A stretch of 64,000 bases of DNA. Source: Rhyacophila brunnea. Lineage: Eukaryota > Arthropoda > Insecta > Trichoptera > Rhyacophilidae. Shown in pieces: positions 56,361 to 64,000 of the stretch. Every line of letters starts with the position of its first letter. The first letter of the stretch is position 1. The stretch covers positions 1 to 64,000 of the forward strand of contig JAGYXB010000970.1 in NCBI GenBank assembly GCA_022495005.1, given 5' to 3'. The position numbers and the translations under genes were made by a program. The notes beneath the pieces were generated by a model, which was not told the origin of the DNA, made no database searches, and saw only the letters and a program-made list of their open reading frames with translations.

Positions 56361-57729
56361 TTATTTTAAATAAGTTTGATAATATAGCAAAAAATAGTAA
56401 AATAGCAGTAAAGTATATCAAAATAATAGGGATACTTGCGAGTATCGATAGTTTTTTACCGATATTTTGATACGATACTGATACCAGGTATCGATAAATT
56501 TTCTTTTGATATAATGTCAAAGTGAATTTTTCACCATGTTTTTATAATAGCATAAATTATTGTAAGTATTATATTCTTCAGTAGATAGATGAACACACAA
56601 ATAGTTCACTTATATTGATGACATTATTCTCGTTCGGGTACGGATCGTCGTTCCTGTGCTGCGGGCATCAAGTGCTTTCAACCTATCTACCCTTACCATA
56701 ATAGTCAGTAAACTTTTTCACGGCTTCAACGGGGAAATAAATTTCCCTGCATCGCTTGCTCTCGTTGAAAAAGCTCTCTCTCATAAATAGCCTACAACCG
56801 GTAATAAATAAAATATATTTTTCGATAACACTACATATGAAAACGCGGCCACTTAATATTTGGCGAACGTAAAACGGAGCACATGCTAAGCATTACGCCG
56901 CTACAATGGCCATTGGCGGAATGTTATAAAAATAATATAATGATATTATTCTCGTTGAAAATAATATATCTACTGAGCTCTACCCCGATTCGTCGGTGGC
57001 AGGTTTAGAAACTTGGAGGCACGGGTTGATTTTGAGACTTCCCCCCACAGTAAAAAAATCGATGTGTGTACTTATGTACGCGCGTTAGAAATTATACTTA
57101 CTTATTTTTCGTAACAAAACAGAAAATTCATCTTTGCCATGCAGCGGTTATAATCGATTCAGAAGTGCCCATGATGAATTAATGATAAATCAAATTTTAT
57201 TGGCGTGTTATTATGATGATTATATTCATTTCGGTCTCAAGGGTATTTTATCGATATAGGTACCGTTAGTAATAATATTATGGTTGCGAATAAATAATAT
57301 TATTGCAGAATGTACTTAATTTGGAAGAAAAAAATCTCTAAGCATGTGTTTGAAAAATTTAGCAAACCGCTATTTCGACCATCTTTCCGTATACAGATGA
57401 CTGTACAACTATTTTCGTTAACAATAATAAAACATAGCCTATTTAATGGTTGAACTGAAGCGTGATATTGGCTTTAGTAATGAAACATAATGATTATTAT
57501 TGTCTTCAATTATCATAAACCGCTAATAAATAAATTGACATGAGATATGCGACAAATATTATCCTAAACTGTAAAAATATGTATTTTAGTGTATGAAGTG
57601 TCTAAATATTGTAAATTTAGAACATACCATTGTTTGAATTATTTACCAACTCAAAATTCACAAAATTTATTTATTTATTGATATATAATTTTACTCATAA
57701 ATAAAATTTGTAACATTCAGTTTTTATCC
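56361..57729. other. No clear gene
   Basis: 56,428-56,515 contains TATCGATA-type inverted motifs after AGGGATACTTGCGAG, like the start of another hAT MITE, but no right end was found. 56,640-57,060 is less AT-rich, with a hairpin GGGAAAT/ATTTCCC at about 56,731. No frame is supported. Confidence 0.35.
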
Positions 57730-57960
57730 AACCGGCCCAAGCCACAGCCCTCAATATCACAGTTGAAAATTACAAACCTCCAGCATTTAGAACACCCGAA
57801 CGTCGCCGCGCAAAATAAATTATGTTGCATCGGCGGGCAAAACTTCCGTTCCGCGCCAAATTAATGCGTTATATTTGCGCGCGCAACTTCGTCCCACGCC
57901 AAAAATACACTCTGATCTGTTTTCTCAAACGCGTCTAAAGCAGTATAGCCGAAATTTTCA
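57730..57960. promoter_or_regulatory. CpG-dense patch with E2F-like site (speculative)
   Basis: This is one of the few unique segments with clustered CpG (GTCGCCGCGC, CATCGGCGGGC, TTTGCGCGCGCAAC). It contains CGCGCCAAA, the complement of TTTGGCGCG, a typical E2F core. It shows no repeat ends and no coding frame. It could be a promoter or an exon remnant, and the assignment rests on composition only. Confidence 0.25.
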
Positions 57961-59024
57961 ACTAACAATCTTATTCCAAGAATCACATCGTGCGAATAAA
58001 AATAATAATTATTGAATACGATAGTAATGAGACGTAATAATTAATATTGTGGTTGATTTTTTTACAGTACAAGTACGTATCGACTTGAGTTGTTATGTCA
58101 TGCCCCCTCTGATGTAAGTTGCAGAGTTTTTTTAAGAATATTTATAGGTAACGACTCAATTTGTAAGAAATACGCACCTTTTAGAGTTTTTTTTCTATAA
58201 CTTAATAATTTTTAAACTGTTTCGAAGCCGCCTTTTGAATTATCTTACAAATCTATTGCGCCATATGCGTTAAAAAATCGCCGATGCGGAATACGGATAC
58301 AGAATTAGTACTAATATGTTTAGAGTGGAGATATCAAAAGTGTGATACAATGAGACAATTCATTATTGAGTTTAAAATGCAGCATTTTTCTGTGTTTTTT
58401 TTCTGTCACGTTTTTCTATCCAGATCAAAAATTTAATATGACTTAAAATTCAGTACACTTATGCTAATGCAGATACAATATTATGTTGAAATTTGGAGGC
58501 GGTCCGGTTCCTTAAACATGGAAATAGATTCCTCATGGACGGATTCGATATACAAATGTAACATAAACATGGGCGTTGCAGATTTATATTTTGAGATAAT
58601 GGGACATAAACATTGCATCAGTGTGCATCATAATTTTGCACGTATTGTGAAGGAAGGGAGGGGAGCCTGGCAGCGTTGGCCAAGGGGTGACCCGAAAATT
58701 AAATAATCGATGGCTTAGTGTAAAGATATTGTATGTCTAGTTTTGTATGTTTTGAGAAAATCGAATTTTAATATTTGAGATGCATGAGAAATGGATATAT
58801 TATGTATTTGAATTTTACAAATACCTGATCAAATATCTTATTTGGACATTCAATAGTTTTACAGCATAAATGTACGATGCAGACGAATGTTTTGTTTTGA
58901 CAAAAACTGGACATAGGTACAATATCTTTTCACTAAGCCATAGATGTACAAGTATAAAGAAATATTGTAATGTACATTTCTATACTATGTATTCGATCAA
59001 ATGTAGTTATGTAAACTTAATTTA
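57961..59024. other. No recognisable gene
   Basis: AT-rich DNA with an 81-codon frame at 58,461-58,706 of varied composition (several W, H, D) but no recognisable family, start context or splice signals. Confidence 0.35.
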
Positions 59025-59510
59025 AATAATTACAAGATAAAAAGAACTTTTTATATACCATGTTTTTAAATTTTCTGTTGAATCATATAAACTTGACAAT
59101 TCTATGTATTAATAATTTAGGACAAATAAGGCAATTGTCAACAAATCATTTTTTTGCTATTTTGCAACAAACAAATATAGAATACTGAAATGTCATTTTG
59201 ATTTCCATAGTAACGCATGTAAATATTAATAATTTAGTTGCTGGGACCACTGTCTTAGCAACCAATAATAGTGGATTGGATTACGGATTTCTTCCGAAAT
59301 ATTTTTTTATACAAAACGGAATTAACTGAAAATGAATTCAATTCTGCTTAAAAATGGCTAAAAGCATTAAAAAAATTCATCTGATATATTCTAAAAGTTT
59401 CAAATGTCTAGCTAGTCAAGAAGTTAGTTAAAAATCGATTGCAAGATTTGTATTGGATAAACAACCACCGGACAAACAAGAATATGATCTAAGAAAACCG
59501 TGGTAAAATG
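59025..59510 (-). mobile_element. Repeat family W, copy 5
   Basis: 486 bp in reverse orientation. It begins AATAATTACAAGATAAAAAG and TATACCATGTTTTTAAA, and ends CAAACAAGAATATGATC with CCGTGGTAAAAT. It includes the TTTTGCAACAAACAAATATA block shared with 49,749. Both ends match the plus-oriented copies, which helps define the family limits. Confidence 0.8.
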
Positions 59511-60172
59511 ACTAAGTACACGAGACATAAATGAATAATATTATTATTTGTAGTTATTACTTATTATAGAGCAACGTAAAAATAAAACTTTAACCAAGCA
59601 CCTCTGCTTAGAGCTTAGTATTAGCATAATCTACGTCTTATGCATACTTTTCATCTTTGTTTTAATGAGTTTATTCAGATATGATCCTGTATTATTTCAC
59701 AGTCTTTACGGCCAACTTCCGACAGGTAGATTATTACAAAATGGCACTTCATTTATCTTATTAACTTTACCTATGTCTATTTAGAGTTTTGGTATTATTA
59801 TAAAATTTATTTGTCGAAAACAAAATAATTACATTATTTATTTATGCGAAAAGAGTATTATGGTATTACAGTTATTTTCCAATCCGCCATAATACACAAT
59901 GAAATACAATACAAAAATTTATAAACAGTATGAAATTTTAAGTAGTCATAAAATGAATAAAAATACTTAATTACTTAATAACAACCAATATAACACACAA
60001 AGGAAAGTAAGTTTTTTTGTAAATATTAAAATAAAATAATAAAAACAATTATAAATTTAACGTTTTTAAAACGTTAACAAATATTATATAATAATTATAA
60101 AAGAAATATACAATATTTGATCATGACGAAACGATCGTGACGAATTAAGTGGGAGAGGCATTCCAGCAGAGA
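59511..60172. other. No recognisable gene
   Basis: AT-rich spacer with nothing supported. Confidence 0.45.
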
Positions 60173-60330
60173 ACCTAGCGGAAAAATACGAAGCTTGCAA
60201 TTTGAGATTTTTTTTGATAATTTACAATTTCAACTGTACTTATTAATTAATAAATAAATGTATCTGAAAACATTAAAAAGATTTTTTTTTTAATTCAAAG
60301 ATAAACTTACAATTGTAAAAAAAACCAATC
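60173..60330 (+). mobile_element. Half copy of the 0.86-kb palindromic element
   Basis: ACCTAGCGGAAAAATACGAA and GCTTGCAATTTGAG, and then ATAATTTACAATTTCAACTG, match one arm of 11,951-12,809, starting inside the terminus and stopping after the ACTTACAATTGTAAAAAA block. The second arm is absent, so this copy is a deletion derivative. Confidence 0.75.
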
Positions 60331-60671
60331 AGTATACAATAACCGTACTGTAAGCATCTATAAAACTATTATGAGAGTATCATTTCTTTTGTTTACGACT
60401 CGATTAAAATGAACGATTCATCCGATTTAAAAAAATTTAAATCTGCATTTTCACATGCATTATTACGTGTATGTTTCATATGTCTTCTCCTTGTCTCGTC
60501 CTTTATTTAACATGTTCACTAATTATTATTTTCTAATATGTTTTTCAACACAAATGTATATATTATGTCAATTTTCCATATTTTCAATTAATGTTTTCAC
60601 CTTTAAAATTGGTTAGTATAAAATAGTTTAATATTCTATATTTTGTATCAGATGATAATATCCTAGGTATT
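60331..60671. other. No recognisable gene
   Basis: AT-rich spacer preceding the hAT pair. Confidence 0.45.
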
Positions 60672-61257
60672 TAGCGATTGTAATGTAGAATGAAAATACC
60701 AATACCGGTATTTCGGTATTTCCTATTGAATACCGGTATTCGTGAAATATAAGGAAAAAATAACTAAGTTTATATTAATAATATAGATATAAAAATCTCT
60801 TTAAAATAATAATATTGTATAGAATAACTAAGGACGTCGAAGGGCAACGGAAGTAAACCAGACATCGCGTAACCCGACAGAAAATAGTCCTGTTAAACCT
60901 TTTATGTTAGTTTCAATACCGTATATATCGGTATTGTATGCAGCGCTCAAAATGGAAAAGTTTACGAACCGGAGCGCTCGATAAATTTTCTGAAGATATT
61001 TACATAGTCATAATCGTATGTGTATTTTATAAAAATAAGTGTGTCAGATTTTCTAGTCTATGGCCTATCTTGCTCAGATAGTCAACATATTTTTTCCACG
61101 AGATGGAGCGATAATTTTACATATTTCATGAGCCGGAACGGCGCTCCGGTGCGTTCCGTTCCAGTTCGAGCCCTGATTGTATGATTTTTAAAACCGGTAT
61201 TTCGGTATCGAAAAATACTGGGATACCGGTTTTGAAATACCGGTATTGCAATCCCTA
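60672..61257 (-). mobile_element. Non-autonomous hAT, family A, subtype B, split by a nested hAT
   Basis: The right end is canonical (CCGGTATTGCAATCCCTA at 61,240-61,257) and the left end is decayed (TAGCGATTGTAATG). The interior matches 14,491-14,900 inverted (GGCAACGGAAGTAAACCAGA). The flanks TAGGTATT and GTCCTATT agree only partly, so the TSD is uncertain. A family C element occupies 60,941-61,175. Confidence 0.8.
60941..61175 (+). mobile_element. Non-autonomous hAT, family C, copy 2, nested, perfect 8-bp TSD
   Basis: 235 bp with ends CAGCGCTCAAAATGGAA and TTCCAGTTCGAGCCCTG. The flanks are both ATTGTATG (60,933-60,940 and 61,176-61,183). Removing the insert and one duplication restores the surrounding family A element. 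The interior matches 21,264-21,516 in the same orientation (GAACCGGAGCGCTCGA and CGGCGCTCCGGTGCGTTCCG). Confidence 0.93.
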
Positions 61258-61352
61258 GTCCTATTGAAGCGGATGAAAAACGATTCTGATTATTATTTAA
61301 TTATGTGAAATAAGTACTACATATTTTGTTTTGAGTCTAAGTAAAACATCTT

Positions 61353-61362
61353 TATAAATAAT
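61353..61362 (+). promoter_or_regulatory. Possible TATA box upstream of the candidate first exon
   Basis: TTATAAATAA lies about 107 bases before the ATG at 61,461. A TCA start-like site occurs about 31 bases downstream. TATA-like strings are common in this AT-rich window, so only its position makes it notable. Confidence 0.2.
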
Positions 61363-61460
61363 CTTCCATCATTGTGTACTGTGTCACCGAATAAATAATT
61401 ATTATTTGTCATATCGCAGTGAAAGCACCAGGTGAAAAAAAATCTCCTAATTATTTCAAT

Positions 61461-61535
61461 ATGAAACTGAAAATAATAATAATAATGGTGTTTTTCTGCG
61501 GGATAATAATATTTCTTACTTTTTTTTTGTTTCAG
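61461..61535 (+). CDS. Candidate first exon encoding a signal-peptide-like sequence
   Basis: ATG at 61,461 (A at -3) opens a 25-codon stretch: MKLKIIIIMVFF, then CGIIIFLTFFLFQ. This is a basic start followed by a long hydrophobic core, as in secretory signal peptides. The codon CAG at 61,533-61,535 is followed at once by GTGAGT, a perfect splice-donor consensus, so the exon would end in phase 0. If not spliced, the frame continues to 61,727 with further hydrophobic sequence. No downstream exon was identified; the next 600 bases hold a palindromic element and LINE debris. Chance is a real alternative, because AT-rich DNA readily yields I/F-rich frames. Confidence 0.33.
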
Positions 61536-61767
61536 GTGAGTTTCAGCTGTTCATTATTCTCCATTTTTTCTTCCAACTTTACTCCGAGAAATGTAATTCC
61601 GGCAGATTATTGTTTGCATACGAATATCTATGCAAGGTATGTAAGCATTATTATTTTTTATGTGTTATTTTACAAACAACTTTATTTATCACACTATATT
61701 ATTAATGAAAACCAGGCGCGCACATAGAAGTCTAGACTCTAGAGTCTACTTCGAAAAAAATATTCAT

Positions 61768-62162
61768 AATATTGATAATTTTAATAATAAAAAAAAAATT
61801 GTACTGAATCCACGTTTTTTATATAAAATAATTGTATCGGTTTCGTCCACCTCAGAGTGATATTTTCAACTGATATACAAAACAACAGACATTTAAAATT
61901 ACTGAATTCAAAAAAGGTACATAATATTCACAAATACATTAAGTAGTATAATATACAACAGTACCTAACAATTGTTGTATAGTCTACCTCATGTATTTTG
62001 TGAACGTTTTGTCCCTTTTTTGGAATTCGCTTATTTTAAATGTACATTGTATTTTATATCAGTTGAAAATGTCCCTCCAAGGTGAACGAAACTAATACAA
62101 TTATTTAAAATAAAAAGTAGATTCAGTACAAAAAATGTCTTATTAAAATTATTAATATACTG
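61768..62162. mobile_element. Palindromic (foldback) element, about 0.4 kb
   Basis: The left arm (ATTGATAATTTTAATAA, TTGTACTGAATCCACG, ATTTTCAACTGATAT) is mirrored in the right arm (ATATCAGTTGAAAAT, GTAGATTCAGTACAA, TTATTAAAATTATTAAT). The arms are about 190 bases with scattered mismatches, meeting near 61,965. No TSD was found and there is no coding frame. It lies just downstream of the candidate first exon. Confidence 0.75.
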
Positions 62163-62224
62163 CTCTTCCATCATAAATTGACAGTTAATACAATTAAGGA
62201 AAATTTTCCATTATAGTAATGCTA

Positions 62225-62335
62225 TCGAGGGTAGGTACTTGGTGGAATTTGAATACTAATGTATTTAAGTTTTGTACTATTTCATTTGAGTTGTTTTTTT
62301 GCGCCCCAGGATTCGCCTGTCGACATCTCTATCAA
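62225..62335 (+). repeat. Penelope-associated repeat P, copy D (end fragment)
   Basis: GGTAGGTACTTGGTGGAATT, TTTAAGTTTTGTACTATTTC and CATTTGAGTTGTTTTTTTGC match the terminal part of 52,610 and 44,345. A degraded ribozyme-like segment follows. Confidence 0.55.
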
Positions 62336-62405
62336 ATCTGCAAATTACGAATGTCGCTACGTGGCATTGAAAGATGCATGTTGGGTATAACGTAGAAATA
62401 ACAAA
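62335..62405 (+). pseudogene. Short RTE-like LINE fragment
   Basis: Encodes RGIERCMLGIT, the same conserved block found in 6,075-6,427 and 10,212-11,020. It ends in AT-rich DNA without a tail. Confidence 0.5.
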
Positions 62406-62477
62406 ATAATATATTATTTTGTTTTATATATATACGAGCTGTACACTTTGTACTGGGGCCCGTACATCATACACCTC

Positions 62478-62715
62478 ATGAAATTAGGCCGCCTTAGATG
62501 TACACAAGATGGAGAAATCAGGCATGATAAAGAAACTGTTATTGAAGAAGCTAAAAGGCAAACGAAGACCTCTTCTATCTCGTATAAGATGGAGGGATAG
62601 TGTCGAGTTGGATTTAAATACTTTAGGCATCTTAAACTTGAGAGAAGCAGCGTTAGACAGATCTGAATGGTGGCAGATGTTGGAAGGTTGTAGCGCCAGG
62701 AAGAAAAAGAAGATT
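62478..62715 (+). pseudogene. Non-LTR retrotransposon C-terminal fragment
   Basis: Encodes KGKRRPLLSRIRWRDSVELD, followed by LNLREAALDRSEWWQMLEGC. The (K/G)RP-x-x-RW-D, LR-A-DR-W order is the conserved C-terminus of LINE ORF2. The tail GCCAGGAAGAAAAAGAAG closes the 3' end. The copy is 5'-truncated, with a preceding decayed LGRL-type stretch. Confidence 0.82.
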
Positions 62716-63764
62716 ATTTTAATTAATATGTGTCGCTACATTTCAAAATCAGCCAAGTCCACCTTTATGTATTTTTGACATTTTTGTGAATTGCTGAAGA
62801 ACTACTGCTATCTAACATTTATGCATTATCAAAATGTGGAATTTAATAATTTTAAATATTCTATACTCGAAATAATATAAACTTTCAGCCTTGTGACTAT
62901 GTATTTGAGAAAACAAAAAGCTGTTTTTCTCCTATTCATCTATTATGGACTTGGCTGATTTGAAATCTAGCGACACATATAAGATATATCGATATATTAT
63001 AATATATGATGGTTGTCATAAAAAGACATACAAATTTATAATCCAATGAACATTATTTAAGATGTGTTTTAAAGTGAATTATAGTTAAAGAATGCATGTA
63101 AATTGTCCTCGTTAGCTAGGCACGACAAATAATTCATTTTCTGCAGTACATTGATTTAATAAAATAAGGCATTTAGAGAAGCTATTGAATTAGTATGTAA
63201 GTAATCGAAAAAGGAGACTCAAAAAACTGTTAAAAGGGAAATTCAATTTTCCAGATCCTTTTTCCGAACGGCAAAAAATTCCCGACTCGTCGTTTAGAAA
63301 ACTCTTCGCGCTGAGTCACTTTAAATTAATTTGTTAAAGCTTCCATGTACATCTTGAAACAAGGACAAACAATGTTCATATAGCAACATGAAATAATTAC
63401 ATAAATCGCCTTTGAGAAATTTGAAGATAGCATATTGTAAACACCAAAGAGTTTGAACTATACGAACTTTTCATTTTATGTTTGTACTAAATTGTCTACA
63501 AAAATTGTCTACAGACGCAGTATTTATTATACCAAATTAGGTATCAAACGAGGATTAAAAAATATATATATAAAAAATACAAGTAGGTACTTGTAAATTC
63601 ACTCAATATGATATAACAGAGATGGTGAACCTGAAGTGTTTTAGACTTAATGTATTTAATTTTAAAAAAATCACTTCATCTGATAATACTGGCTTATTTT
63701 ATCGACATTCAAACAGATCACGTGACAATTTGCAAAAAAAAATGTATTGACATACTCAAAGAAT
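62716..63764. other. No recognisable gene
   Basis: AT-rich DNA with nothing supported. Confidence 0.45.
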
Positions 63765-63942
63765 GTACTTTTTTTTAAAACCATGTCAGATGATTATTCA
63801 ATAAGAAGTTCATTCATGGGCCTCCATAGAGTGGAGGTTGTATTAACAAATTCTTATGTTTACGAGAAATTTAATGTTATCCACTTGCACAAATTATTAA
63901 GTCCATAATATGGGTACAAACACACATTTAAAGACAATTATA
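63765..63942 (-). mobile_element. SINE family 1, 5'-truncated copy
   Basis: In reverse orientation: the T-rich end, ACCATGTCAGATGA, GGGCCTCCATAGAGTGGAGG, TTTACGAGAAATTTAATG and CACTTGCACAAATTATTAAG. The tRNA-like head is absent. Confidence 0.75.
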
Positions 63943-64000
63943 TTTTTTTAACATTATTTAGTTAATAATAAAGTAATGCATCAAAATTCGAAGGATTTAA

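Noticed and set aside
1..64000. CRISPR array, operons, ribosome-binding sites, rRNA
   Set aside because: No regularly spaced direct repeats with unique spacers, no long frames and no rRNA-like conserved stretches; the repeats present are eukaryotic mobile elements.

Overview
The window is strongly AT-rich, non-operonic DNA from a eukaryote, most likely an insect. The clues are an internal array of the insect-type telomeric unit CCTAA/TTAGG, many hAT elements, Tc1/mariner- or pogo-like elements, a Helitron end, a Penelope-like fragment, RTE-like and Jockey-like LINE 3' ends, and tRNA-headed SINEs. The base composition and frequent TAGGTA/TACCTA runs would fit an aphid-like hemipteran, but this is only a guess. 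No reading frame is longer than about 140 codons, and no bacterial-type gene organisation is present.

The sequence reads as intergenic or intronic DNA built largely from mobile-element relics. Many boundaries can be set by hand because target-site duplications (TSDs) survive. At least ten hAT-type elements have 8-bp TSDs that are perfect or differ at one base. They fall into several families: TAGGGATTGCAATACC ends (9.0, 14.5, 27.6 and 60.7 kb), CATGGCCCCC ends (18.3, 31.4 and 47.8 kb), CAGNNCTCGAA-type ends (21.3 and 60.9 kb), and CAGTGGT-type ends (29.3, 32.0 and 34.0 kb). Two clear nestings occur, a hAT inside another hAT at 60.9 kb and again at 34-35 kb. TA-flanked inverted-repeat elements lie at 5.1 kb (carrying the telomere-like array), 15.5 kb (pogo/Tigger-like) and 23.3 kb. 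Large near-perfect palindromes lie at 12.0-12.8 and 61.8-62.2 kb. An inverted-repeat family whose centre carries a tRNA-like segment has at least seven copies or parts. A family of about 0.5 kb without clear superfamily features has five copies.

Retroelements are mostly 3' ends. RTE-like LINE pieces lie at 6.1, 10.2-11.0, 24.2 and 62.3 kb, Jockey/CR1-like ends at 16.9 and 28.7 kb, and other non-LTR C-termini at 4.1, 18.0, 38.7, 42.1 and 62.5 kb. A Penelope-like GIY-YIG C-terminus at 51.6 kb sits beside repeats carrying a hammerhead-ribozyme-like core. One SINE at 33.3 kb is full length with a perfect 16-bp TSD and looks young.

Only two places look like possible host exons, both weakly supported. 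One is a putative terminal exon at 20,743-20,945, with an upstream AG acceptor and an AATAAA 25 bases after the stop. The other is a putative first exon at 61,461-61,535, which encodes a hydrophobic signal-like peptide and ends exactly at a consensus CAG/GTGAGT donor. A CpG-dense patch near 57.7-58.0 kb could be regulatory. The remaining stretches hold only short random-looking reading frames and decayed repeats.
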